Part shown: in pieces, positions 44,919-54,494 of the stretch | Numbering within the stretch: the stretch's first letter is position 1 | Layout of the letters: each line of letters begins with the position of its first letter | Assembly: GCA_031296115.1 (NCBI GenBank) | Contig: JARLGI010000119.1 | Span: 57,006 to 121,005 of the forward strand | Source of the DNA: Acidobacteriota bacterium | GTDB taxonomy: Bacteria > Acidobacteriota > Terriglobia > Terriglobales > Acidobacteriaceae | DNA: 64,000 nt | Direction of reading: 5' to 3' | The notes under the pieces: generated by a model | Told to the model about the DNA's origin: nothing | The model's input: the letters and a program-made list of their open reading frames with translations, nothing else | The model's database searches: none | Program-made: the position numbers and the translations under genes

Positions 44919-45419
44919 ATGAGAACCGCTGCTGTGCTGACCGTCAGTGATTCTTCCGCGCGGGGCGAACGCGACGACCGCTCTGGGCCAGCCACCGCCG
45001 AGCTGCTGCGCCAGAACGGCTACAACGTCGTCCAAACGGAGATTGTTGCCGACGATCAACCCGCCATCGAATCAGCCCTCGTCCGTTTGAGCGAACAGGC
45101 ACAATTGATCGTCACCACGGGAGGGACCGGCATCGCCCCGCGCGATGTAACGCCCGAGGCAACGCGTGCGGTTTGCTGCAAGCTTATCGATGGCATTCCT
45201 CAGAAGATGCGCGCTGAAGGGCTGGCGAACACTCCGTTTGCCATACTCAGCCGCGGGGTGTGCGGCGTGCGCGGGCGGTCGCTCATTCTGAACCTCCCGG
45301 GCAGCCCAACCGGCGCTTCGGAGTCGCTGCTGGCGGTCCTCGAGATCCTGCCCCATGCACTGGACTTGCTGGCCGGCAAGACCGGTCATGACAACATGAC
45401 ACCGTTGTCCAAAGGCTAA
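44919..45419 (+). CDS. mogA: Molybdopterin adenylyltransferase MogA/MoaB
   Basis: Adenylates molybdopterin before molybdenum insertion by MoeA. 166 residues of the MoCF-biosynth family: TVSDSSARGERDDRSGP, LIVTTGGTGIAPRDVTPEAT and LNLPGSPTGASESLLAVL are diagnostic. The ATG 6 nt inside a longer TTG-started frame is preferred. It is the third gene of the moeA-moaC-mogA operon. MogA and MoaB cannot be separated with certainty by eye. Confidence 0.93.
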   Translation: MRTAAVLTVSDSSARGERDDRSGPATAELLRQNGYNVVQTEIVADDQPAIESALVRLSEQAQLIVTTGGTGIAPRDVTPEATRAVCCKLIDGIPQKMRAEGLANTPFAILSRGVCGVRGRSLILNLPGSPTGASESLLAVLEILPHALDLLAGKTGHDNMTPLSKG

Positions 45420-45486
45420 CCGCAACCAGCTTGTCCGCCTGAGTACAATAGCTCTCTTGCTGTAAACCAGACCCAGTCGAGGAAAC

Positions 45487-46539
45487 TTGGATCCTCTTAC
45501 GCATTTTCTGACCGGCGGTTGTATAGGACGCGCAGGTTTCAATCGCAAGAGCGCGTTGGCCACGCTGACCATGGTGCTGGCCGCCGAAGCCGCCGACATC
45601 GACGTGCTGTGGGAGTTCAAAGGCTCGATCGCCGCCTTGCAGCACCATCGCGGTATCACACATAGCTTCGTGGGAGTGCCGTTTGTTGCCGCGGCGGTCC
45701 TGGCGCTGGTGTATGTCATCCACCGGCTGCGGTCACGACGGCGCCCGCCGCCGAAACTACCGGTGCGATGGGGCTATCTGTATTTTCTGGCAGTAGTGGC
45801 GGCGCTCAGCCATCTTCTGCTGGACTACAGCACTGCCTATGGCATTCGACTGTTCGAGCCCTTCAACTATCGCTGGTACTCCTGGGACCTGGTTTTCATC
45901 GTGGATCCATTAATTTGGGTTGTGCTGATTGCCGGGCTCACATTGCCCGCGCTGTTCGGGCTTATCAACCAGGAGATCGGCGCGCGCAGCCAGGGGCCGC
46001 GCGGTCGCCCTGGCGCAATCGTCGCCCTGGCGTGCTACTTGCTGGTCCTGGGTTTCCGCGATTTCGAGCACCGCCGGGCGGTCAATGCCATGGACGCGTT
46101 CCTGTACCACAATGCGGCGCCCCAGCGGCTCGCCGCTTATCCCTACATGGTCAATCCCTTCCACTGGCACGGGGTGGTGGAAACCGCCGACTTCTTTGAG
46201 ACCGTGCCCGTTGACTCTCTGGCGCCCGAGGTGAAGTCGGAGTTGCAAGGCCGCATGTTCTACAAACCCGAGGAAACCGACGCCAGCCGCGCGGCCAAGG
46301 CGTCCTACCTTGGCCGCGTGTATCTCGACTGGGCCGTATTTCCCTATGTGCAGGTGGAGAAGTTCAGCGGCGGTTATCTCGCTAATTTTCAAGACCTTCG
46401 CTACACCTTTCCTGACCAGCGCGGACGTACGCCGTTGGAGGGCTATGTCGTGCTCAGTGCGGACCTGCGTGTGCTGGACGAAGGCATGGCCAGCAGCAAG
46501 TCGCCAACGGTGGAGAGTCTGGAGCGGGCAGGGCGGTAG
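45487..46539 (+). CDS. Membrane-bound metal-dependent hydrolase, YdjM/DUF457 family
   Basis: 350 residues beginning MDPLTHFLTGGCIG, the characteristic N-terminus of the YbcI/YdjM family. HHRGITHSFVGVPF and SHLLLDYSTAYG contribute the His/Asp residues of the putative metal site. About five transmembrane helices lie in the first 200 residues, followed by a soluble C-terminal domain (about 205-350). It starts with TTG behind GAGGAAAC. The family is annotated as LexA-regulated in some enterics, but its reaction is unknown. Confidence 0.85.
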   Translation: MDPLTHFLTGGCIGRAGFNRKSALATLTMVLAAEAADIDVLWEFKGSIAALQHHRGITHSFVGVPFVAAAVLALVYVIHRLRSRRRPPPKLPVRWGYLYFLAVVAALSHLLLDYSTAYGIRLFEPFNYRWYSWDLVFIVDPLIWVVLIAGLTLPALFGLINQEIGARSQGPRGRPGAIVALACYLLVLGFRDFEHRRAVNAMDAFLYHNAAPQRLAAYPYMVNPFHWHGVVETADFFETVPVDSLAPEVKSELQGRMFYKPEETDASRAAKASYLGRVYLDWAVFPYVQVEKFSGGYLANFQDLRYTFPDQRGRTPLEGYVVLSADLRVLDEGMASSKSPTVESLERAGR

Positions 46540-46649
46540 TCCGAATTTTTAGCTCGGCGCAACAAGTTTGTCGCATCAAGCAAATCCCTCCTTGACGTGA
46601 GCGCTCGCAGCGTACAGAATCGAGAAACATTTCCTGTTCTGAGGTGATC

Positions 46650-47174
46650 ATGCTGGCATATTTGTTTATAGTCATCGCGGTGGCTGTGCATCTGCGCTTT
46701 TTGCCGCTGCCCTTCAGCTTTGCGCCCGTCGCTGCCGCGCTGCTGTACTTCGGCGCTCGCATGCCGCGCAAGCAGATGTGGATTCCGGTCGTCCTGCTGG
46801 CCGCCTCCGACGTCTACCTCACGCGCGTCACCTACGGCTACCCGCTCACCGCCGACCATTTTGTTACCTGGGCGTGGTATGCCGCCATGTTGGTTCTTGG
46901 CGGTTCGCTGATTAAGGGCTTCTCGGCGGTGCGCATCGGCGCAGCCTCGCTGACCGCGTCCGTTTCGTTCTTTCTTATCAGCAACTTCTGTGTGTGGATG
47001 GTATGGCGCGACATGTATCCCAAGACCTTCAACGGCTTGATGACGTGCTACGTCGCCGGCCTGCCGTTCTTCCGCAGCACGGTGGCGTCGGACCTGCTGT
47101 TCAGCACCGCGTTCTTTGGAATCGGCTACCTCGTTAGCCGCGAACGAGGTACCAGCGCGGTGATTGCCAGATAG
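46650..47174 (+). CDS. Integral membrane protein (DUF6580-like)
   Basis: 174 residues with about five transmembrane helices. RFLPLPFSFAPVAAALLYFGARM, MLVLGGSLIKG and SVSFFLISNFCVWMVWRDMYPKTFNGLMTCYVAGLPFFRSTVASDLLFS match a widespread family of small membrane proteins of unknown role, sometimes grouped with vitamin-transporter-like S components. GAGG 5 nt before the ATG supports this start over a GTG 6 nt earlier. DUF309 follows by 21 bp. Confidence 0.8.
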   Translation: MLAYLFIVIAVAVHLRFLPLPFSFAPVAAALLYFGARMPRKQMWIPVVLLAASDVYLTRVTYGYPLTADHFVTWAWYAAMLVLGGSLIKGFSAVRIGAASLTASVSFFLISNFCVWMVWRDMYPKTFNGLMTCYVAGLPFFRSTVASDLLFSTAFFGIGYLVSRERGTSAVIAR

Positions 47175-47195
47175 CCGCGCCATCTTCAGACCGGC

Positions 47196-47573
47196 ATGTC
47201 ATTGGATTGGACCGAAGGCGCCTTACGCCTGGGCCTCCGTTGTTACGAGACCGGTGCCTTCTTCGAAGCTCACGAACACTGGGAGTCGGTCTGGCTCCAC
47301 GCCGAGGAACCAGAAAAGACCTTCCTGCAAGGGCTGATTCAGCTAACAGCCGCTCTTCATCATTTTCAGCGCAGTAACGTTGCGGGAACTCTCTCGCTGC
47401 TGCGAGCGGCATTGCGTCGGCTGGAGCAGTATCCCGAGGTGTTCGCCGGCATCGAGGTTGCGCCGCTGCGCGACGAAATCTGTGCATGGATCGACGCGCT
47501 TGAGGCCGTACCGCCGTCTCACCCACCGGCGGTACCACACATCCGCGTTACAACCGAGACGACCATTCTTTAG
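47196..47573 (+). CDS. DUF309 domain protein
   Basis: 125 residues. The DUF309 core is clear: CYETGAFFEAHEHWESVWLHAEEPEKTFLQGLIQLTAALHHFQRSN. The E-A-H-E-x-W-E motif is invariant in the family and may bind a metal. It is a small all-helical protein and its function is unknown. It likely shares a transcript with the upstream membrane gene. Confidence 0.88.
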   Translation: MSLDWTEGALRLGLRCYETGAFFEAHEHWESVWLHAEEPEKTFLQGLIQLTAALHHFQRSNVAGTLSLLRAALRRLEQYPEVFAGIEVAPLRDEICAWIDALEAVPPSHPPAVPHIRVTTETTIL

Positions 47574-47594
47574 CCCAGGGCGATGCTTCTAAGG

Positions 47595-48233
47595 CTATTG
47601 CTCCGCATCCCCAAGCTGGTTTCTATTCCTTGAGGATCGCAGCTTGCGCACGCGCCAGACCCACCAGCTCAGCAGCGCGACCGCTGCAACGATCGCGATG
47701 GCGTATCGCCAGTGGTGATGCACCACTCCGCCGAGGAAACCCACGATTCCCGGTCCGAAGCGAATCACCAGAAATGACAGAATCACGAAGCGCAGAAAGC
47801 GGCCGGCGAAGATGGCGCCCAGGAAGTGGCTGAAGCGCATTTCGGCCACTCCGGCGGAGAGCACGAACAGCTTGAACGGCGTCGGCGGCGGCAGCATGGA
47901 CGGCAGCATGATGGCCAGAAATTCGTGGCGTTCGAACGAGGCCCGAATCTTGTTGAAGCGCGCCTCGCCGATGCGCTTGACCAGCAGCACCTCGCCGCCC
48001 TTGTATCCGATGACGTAGATGACGATGCTGCCCAGCGCCGAACCAGCTGCGCCCATCCCGCTGTAAAGAAACAGCCTTTGCGGATTGGCCCACACGTATC
48101 CGGCGACAATGGGGTCGAGCGGCATGCCCAGGAAAGCCGCGTCCACGAAGGCGAATCCCAGCACGCCCCAGATGCCCAGCGGCTTCAGCACCGCCAGGAT
48201 CGCGAGACTCCACTTGTTGAGAAGGTGTTTCAA
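47595..48233 (-). CDS. DedA/YqaA-type membrane protein (SNARE-associated domain)
   Basis: 212 residues with about five to six transmembrane or re-entrant segments. The VTT/SNARE-associated signature appears as GFAFVDAAFLGMPLDPIVAGYVW, GSALGSIVIYVIGYKGG and SMLPPPTPFKLFVLSAGVAEM. Such proteins help maintain the membrane and flip undecaprenyl phosphate or phospholipids in some bacteria. The C-terminus is cytoplasmic and basic. It is divergent from ligA across a repeat-filled 170-bp gap. Confidence 0.85.
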   Translation of the reverse strand: MKHLLNKWSLAILAVLKPLGIWGVLGFAFVDAAFLGMPLDPIVAGYVWANPQRLFLYSGMGAAGSALGSIVIYVIGYKGGEVLLVKRIGEARFNKIRASFERHEFLAIMLPSMLPPPTPFKLFVLSAGVAEMRFSHFLGAIFAGRFLRFVILSFLVIRFGPGIVGFLGGVVHHHWRYAIAIVAAVALLSWWVWRVRKLRSSRNRNQLGDAEQ

Positions 48234-48235
48234 AA

Positions 48236-48270
48236 CAGTTGTCGGTAGTCAGTTGCCAGTTGTCGGTCTT
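48236..48270. repeat. Family-C heptad repeat upstream of the DedA-like gene
   Basis: CAGTTGTCGGTAGTCAGTTG and a further CCAGTTGTCGGTC: five degenerate GTTGTCG-type heptads. This is the same family as found inside mnmG. Confidence 0.75.
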
Positions 48271-48295
48271 TTGATTCTACGCGAATGCCTATCTA

Positions 48296-48376
48296 CCACG
48301 GAGACCACGGAGTTCACGGACTTTGAAAGGAACAACAAGCTCAACATTCTCTGTGACCTCTGTGTCTCCGTGGTGA
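48296..48376. repeat. Inverted family-A repeats upstream of ligA
   Basis: ACCACGGAGACCACGGAG at about 48296-48313 faces CTCTGTGTCTCCGTGGT at about 48358-48374. The inverted copies bracket about 45 bp. Confidence 0.75.
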
Positions 48377-50416
<2,040 letters not shown>

Positions 50417-50444
50417 ACAAGCTGCGGGGAAAAGTCTTTTGTGG

Positions 50445-50564
50445 TGTCACCCTGAGCGAGCGGCCGTTTTTGCCGCGAGTCGAAGGGCCCCTATCCCGGC
50501 CCTAAGTTCATAGATCCGATAGGGGTCCTTCGACTCCTCGCTGCGCTCGTTGCTCAGGATGACA
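50445..50564. repeat. Inverted family-D repeats between ligA and the HIT gene
   Basis: TGTCACCCTGAGCGAGCGGC ending GTCGAAGGGCCCCTATC (50445-50496) faces its inverse GATAGGGGTCCTTCGACTCC ending GCTCAGGATGACA (50517-50564). The pair could fold into a large cruciform or mRNA hairpin and may end both convergent transcripts. Confidence 0.85.
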
Positions 50565-50586
50565 GACTAGTGGACGTCTGCACCGG

Positions 50587-51063
50587 CTAGAACTTTTCCT
50601 TCAGCCGCCGGTAGGTGGTTTCCAGCAATTCCGGCAGGACGCGGGCCTCGCCGATGACGGTCATAAAGTTGGAGTCGGCCACCCAGCGCGGCAGCACGTG
50701 CATGTGAATGTGCCCCGCGACGCCCGCTCCGGCAGCCTTGCCGACATTCATGCCGAGATTCACTCCGTCAGGGCAATAGACTTCCATCAACACGGCCACC
50801 AGACGTTGCGAGAGTTCCATCATCTCGGTTGCGGCCGTGGAAGGCAGGCTCTGCAAGCGATCCAGGTGGGCGTACGGCACGACCATGGCATGCCCGGAGG
50901 TATACGGATAGGCGTTGAGAATGATGAAGTTATGCTCGCCGCGATGGACGATGAGTGCGTGCTGGTCGTCCTCGCTACGCTGTAATTCACAGAAAATGCA
51001 GACTGGCGCTTTGCCGGCTGAGGTGATGTAGGTGTAGCGCCAGGGGGTCCAAAGGTAATCCAT
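50587..51063 (-). CDS. HIT family hydrolase/phosphorylase (Ap4A-phosphorylase-like)
   Basis: 158 residues with the histidine triad HIHMH at 118-122 (GHIHMHVLPRW). The N-terminal MDYLWTPWRYTYI and C-x2-C (CIFC, residues 22-25) fit the subgroup annotated as Ap4A phosphorylase or HIT hydrolase in Acidobacteria and Actinobacteria. GHAMVVPYAHLDRLQSL is the conserved strand before the triad. It cleaves nucleoside phosphoanhydride or phosphoramidate bonds; the exact substrate is unknown. It is divergent from rpsA. Confidence 0.9.
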   Translation of the reverse strand: MDYLWTPWRYTYITSAGKAPVCIFCELQRSEDDQHALIVHRGEHNFIILNAYPYTSGHAMVVPYAHLDRLQSLPSTAATEMMELSQRLVAVLMEVYCPDGVNLGMNVGKAAGAGVAGHIHMHVLPRWVADSNFMTVIGEARVLPELLETTYRRLKEKF

Positions 51064-51206
51064 GGTACAGGCAGGGTACCAAACCGCTGGTGCAATCCCA
51101 ACAGCCGCTCGACGTCGTCACAAGCCAGCGTGATTCAGGTCACTTGACAGTCAGGTAAAAATCGAGGAAACCCTGTAAAATCAGCGTGAATCCCCGCCTT
51201 GGACGT

Positions 51207-51236
51207 TTGACACTGCTCCGCAGCGGTTGTTATAGT
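51207..51236 (+). promoter_or_regulatory. Sigma70-type promoter of rpsA
   Basis: TTGACA (51207-51212), an 18-bp spacer and TATAGT (51231-51236). Transcription would begin near 51243, leaving a leader of about 160 nt before the rpsA ATG. The leader has a GC-rich hairpin near CCCGCTGTGCGCGGG (51297). It is a possible site of S1 autoregulation. Confidence 0.7.
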
Positions 51237-51404
51237 CGAAGTGTTCCTTGGAAGCGGAGCCCTCTTTCTCGGATCCGGCCGCTGGGTTGTCCAGACCCGC
51301 TGTGCGCGGGACAAGCACACCTGCAGGTTCAAGCCAGCAGTCCGTCTTTACATCTCAGGCTCCTGGCGCGTTCTCAACGGCGCGTGAGTGTGCACACGCA
51401 ACCC

Positions 51405-53258
51405 ATGGCTTTCGACGATAACCACAGCGACTCCCCGACCACCCAAACCCAGGAATCCGGCGCCCCTGAGCAGCCATCCGCTGACCAAGCTTCTGATTCC
51501 GTTCCCGTCACTTATCCTGCCGAGACGGCCCCTGCGGCCGCGCCCCGGTCCGAAAAAGAACCCAGCATGGAAGATTTCGCAACCGCCCTCGAGACATTCG
51601 AACAAGAACAAGCCCAAACCGAAGCTGCCCTGAATGAGGAGCAGATCATAACCGGCACGGTACTGAAGGTTACGCCCCAGTACGTGGTCGTGGACATTGG
51701 CTACAAGTCAGAGGGCGTAGTCCCGCTGGCGGAGCTACAGGACCACGAGGGCAACGTCACCGTCCAGCGCGGCGACGAGATCGCCGTGATGCGCGAGCCC
51801 GGCCACACCGAAGAGGGCTACATCCACCTCTCCCACGAGAAGGCGCAGCGCCTGAAAGCCTGGGACGACATCGAGAAGGCCTTTAACAACAAGGCGTCGG
51901 TCAAGGCACGGGTCATCGATCGCATCAAGGGCGGACTGACGGTGGATATCATGGGCGCTCGCGCCTTTCTGCCGGGTTCACAGGTGGACCTAAGGCCGGT
52001 CCGCAATCTGGATGGGCTGAAGGGCCACGAGATCGAAGTTCGCATCATCAAGCTCAACAAGAAGCGCGGGAATATCGTAGCCTCGCGCAAGCAGCTGCTG
52101 GAAGAGGAGCAGTCGGAAAAGCGCGGCAAGACCATTGAGCACATGCACGAAGACGCCATCATGACCGGCACGGTGAAGAACCTGACCGACTACGGCGCCT
52201 TTGTCGATCTAGGCGGCATAGACGGTCTGCTGCACATCACGGACATGTCCTGGGGCCGCCTGACCCACCCCCGCGACCTAGTGCAGGTTGGCGACCAGAT
52301 CCAGGTGAAGGTACTGAAATTTGACCGCGAGAAACAGCGGGTCTCGCTGGGATTCAAGCAGCTTACGCCGGATCCTTGGCTGGACGCTTCCGAGCGCTAC
52401 CCAATCGGGGCGCATGTCAAGGGACGAGTGATCAGCGTGACCGACTACGGCGCGTTCATCGAGTTGGAACAGGGCATCGAGGGCCTGGTGCACGTCAGCG
52501 AGATGACGTGGTCGAAGCGCATGAAGCATCCCTCCAAGCTGGTCAATGTTGCCGACCAGGTGGAAGCGGTTGTGCTCAACGTGAATCCCACCGAACGGCG
52601 CATCAGCCTCGGCCTGAAACAACTGGAGTCCAATCCCTGGGAAAGCTTGCATGAGAAGTTCCCAGTCGGCGCAGTGGTGGAAGGCAAAGTTCGCAATCTT
52701 ACCGATTTCGGCGCATTCATCGAGATCGAAGACGGCATTGACGGTCTGGTGCACGTCAGCAATCTGAGTTGGACGAAGCGGGTGAAGCACCCGTCGGAGG
52801 TCCTGAAGAAGGGCGACAAGGTGAAGGCGATTGTGCTTGCCATTGAGCCCGACCAGCGCCGCCTATCGCTGGGGGTGAAACAGCTGCAACCTGATGTTTG
52901 GGACACCTTCTTCGAGCAGCACCGCGTGGGCGATGTGATTCACGGGAAGGTATTGCGGATGGCCAGCTTCGGCGCATTTGTCGAAATCGCCGATGGGGTT
53001 GAAGGCCTGTGCCACAACTCGGAAGCGGTGGACGCGCACGGGGCGCCCATCAAGCTGGAGCCGGGTTCCGAGCACGAATTCAAAGTCATCAAGATGAATC
53101 CGGCGGAAAAGAAAGTCGGACTCAGCATTCGCGCCGTGGGCGCAGAGGCCACGCGCTCCGATGTCGAGGCGTACAAGGCGCCCGCGACGTCAAGTTCCTC
53201 GGCGGCCACGATTGGCGAGTTCATGTCGTGGAAGCGCGCCAGTAACGAAAACAACTAG
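51405..53258 (+). CDS. rpsA: 30S ribosomal protein S1
   Basis: S1 helps mRNAs bind the 30S subunit. 617 residues. An Asp/Pro/Ala-rich N-terminal extension (residues 1-75) is followed by six S1 OB-fold repeats: two degenerate ones starting near 85 and 170, then four canonical copies with text such as GTVKNLTDYGAFVDLGGIDGLLHITDMSWGRLTHP. The tail is Ser/Ala-rich. The frame is open 73 codons upstream, but that part corresponds to the leader. No strong ribosome-binding site precedes the ATG, as is usual for autoregulated S1 messages. Confidence 0.95.
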   Translation: MAFDDNHSDSPTTQTQESGAPEQPSADQASDSVPVTYPAETAPAAAPRSEKEPSMEDFATALETFEQEQAQTEAALNEEQIITGTVLKVTPQYVVVDIGYKSEGVVPLAELQDHEGNVTVQRGDEIAVMREPGHTEEGYIHLSHEKAQRLKAWDDIEKAFNNKASVKARVIDRIKGGLTVDIMGARAFLPGSQVDLRPVRNLDGLKGHEIEVRIIKLNKKRGNIVASRKQLLEEEQSEKRGKTIEHMHEDAIMTGTVKNLTDYGAFVDLGGIDGLLHITDMSWGRLTHPRDLVQVGDQIQVKVLKFDREKQRVSLGFKQLTPDPWLDASERYPIGAHVKGRVISVTDYGAFIELEQGIEGLVHVSEMTWSKRMKHPSKLVNVADQVEAVVLNVNPTERRISLGLKQLESNPWESLHEKFPVGAVVEGKVRNLTDFGAFIEIEDGIDGLVHVSNLSWTKRVKHPSEVLKKGDKVKAIVLAIEPDQRRLSLGVKQLQPDVWDTFFEQHRVGDVIHGKVLRMASFGAFVEIADGVEGLCHNSEAVDAHGAPIKLEPGSEHEFKVIKMNPAEKKVGLSIRAVGAEATRSDVEAYKAPATSSSSAATIGEFMSWKRASNENN

Positions 53259-53278
53259 TCCCTAACCAGGGAATGCAG

Positions 53279-53310
53279 AAGGCCGCCCGGTGGCGGCCTT
53301 TCTATTTTTT
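53279..53310 (+). terminator. Terminator after rpsA
   Basis: Stem AAGGCCGCC (53279-53287), loop CGGT, GGCGGCCTT (53292-53300), then TCTATTTTTT. Confidence 0.92.
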
Positions 53311-53348
53311 CAAGATGCGCCCGATCTTGCGTGGGGCGCCGGACTCCG

Positions 53349-53771
53349 CTATTTGTCTGTCTTGTCCGCGGGCGCGGGCTTGGTCACATCAATCCGCAGA
53401 TTGATGTTCGGTTTTTCCCGGTCGTCGAACTGGCTCAGGACCTTGGTATCGCTCTTCCTGCCATTACGCTGTGCGTACACTTCGTAATCCACGTTGGGGG
53501 AAAGCTCCGGGAAGCGAAACGTGCCGTTTTCTTCGGCAATGAAGGTTTTCACGGCCAGTGTCTTGGTGTTCTTGAGATAAACCACGGCATTGGACACGGG
53601 CTGGTCGCTCTTGTCCAGGACGGTCCCCGTCAGCAGGCGGGAGGTCACGCGTGTGCTCTTCCGGCCAGCGCTGGAACCGGAGGAGGTGTTTCCGCCGATA
53701 GGTACTTGAAATTGCCACGCTGCGCAGTTCAGGGCAAGCAGTAATATCGAGGCGCCTAAAGCCCACTTCAT
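53349..53771 (-). CDS. Exported carboxypeptidase-regulatory-like protein
   Basis: 140 residues. The signal peptide MKWALGASILLLALNCAAW is followed by a Ser/Gly spacer and one CarboxypepD_reg-like beta-sandwich (LLTGTVLDKSDQPVSNAVVYLKNTKTLAVKTFIAEENGTFRF). A Lys/Pro/Asp-rich tail ends it. AGGAG 4 nt before the ATG. It is the last gene of a leftward trio with the next two genes, and the second of two small exported proteins of the same fold. Function unknown; a role in binding envelope partners is a guess. Confidence 0.8.
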   Translation of the reverse strand: MKWALGASILLLALNCAAWQFQVPIGGNTSSGSSAGRKSTRVTSRLLTGTVLDKSDQPVSNAVVYLKNTKTLAVKTFIAEENGTFRFPELSPNVDYEVYAQRNGRKSDTKVLSQFDDREKPNINLRIDVTKPAPADKTDK

Positions 53772-53793
53772 AACGCTCCTAATATTGGAGATT

Positions 53794-54210
53794 CTACTTG
53801 TTTAGATGTACGCTGACGTCTTTCCGTTCATTATCGTCGATGTGGACTTGGGTCTGCGGTTTGAGCTGGCCTTTGGGCGTCTTCACCTCGGCTTCGATGA
53901 TGTAGTCGTCACTTCCCACGGGGACGCGCTGGGCGAATTCGCCATGACGGTCGGACACCAGCTCCCATTTCGCTTTCTTATCAGCCGCGCGTCGAATCTT
54001 GATGGGAACTCCCGCTACGGGGTGATTGTCAGGCCCCCAGACCGTCCCGTAGATCAGCGCATAGTCGTTCTTGGAAGCCTGTGAAGAGGCTTGGGAGAGG
54101 ATGGGTCTCGCTGCGGCGCGGAGAGCAAACGCTGACAGCGTGAACAGGCCGACGCAGCCGAGACACAAGGCGAAGCCTCTGACAAGGCCACGACACCGGC
54201 TGCTCGTCAT
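53794..54210 (-). CDS. Exported carboxypeptidase-regulatory-like protein
   Basis: 138 residues. A signal peptide or anchor lies at about 10-33 (GFALCLGCVGLFTLSAFALRAAA), and a beta-sandwich follows (YALIYGTVWGPDNHPVAGVPIKIRRAADKKAKWELVSDRHGEFAQRVPVGSDDYIIEAEV). GGAGGAG 5 nt before the ATG is strong and lies inside the Glu-rich 3' end of the preceding LysW-like gene, so the two are translationally coupled. Paired with a similar 140-residue protein downstream. Confidence 0.8.
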   Translation of the reverse strand: MTSSRCRGLVRGFALCLGCVGLFTLSAFALRAAARPILSQASSQASKNDYALIYGTVWGPDNHPVAGVPIKIRRAADKKAKWELVSDRHGEFAQRVPVGSDDYIIEAEVKTPKGQLKPQTQVHIDDNERKDVSVHLNK

Positions 54211-54212
54211 AC

Positions 54213-54395
54213 TTACTCCTCCTCCTCCTTGTCCTCTTCGTCGTCTTCCTCCTCCTCGACCTTTGTCAGTTCGAGCGGCTCGACGCCGACTACTTCAAAA
54301 TCGGTTCCGCACTCCGGACAGGAAACGACTTCACCCTCATCGACCTCATCCTCTTCAATGTCGAGGTCGCCTTCGCATTCGGGACAAATAACCAC
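54213..54395 (-). CDS. LysW-like zinc-ribbon acidic protein
   Basis: 60 residues. A four-Cys ribbon (CPEC at 4-7, CPEC at 26-29) is followed by the VGVEPLEL segment and a poly-acidic tail. This is the layout of LysW, the amino-group carrier protein of lysine/arginine biosynthesis. True LysW ends EDWGE with a modified C-terminal Glu; here the end is a run of Glu without Trp. No lysX, lysZ or argE-like genes are near. It may be a stand-alone zinc protein rather than a carrier. GTG start with GGAGG 9 nt upstream. Confidence 0.75.
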   Translation of the reverse strand: MVICPECEGDLDIEEDEVDEGEVVSCPECGTDFEVVGVEPLELTKVEEEEDDEEDKEEEE

Positions 54396-54494
54396 GATGA
54401 TTGCCCTCCGTCTTTCCGGAATCTATTGGACTGCGTTAACAGAATATTGCCTCTGCCATTTATATTTAGAGGCTCCGGGCGGCAGCGTCAAGTC

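Noticed and set aside
44409..45419. Fusion or frameshift between moaC and mogA
   Set aside because: They are separate complete proteins, a few nt apart, each with intact ends.
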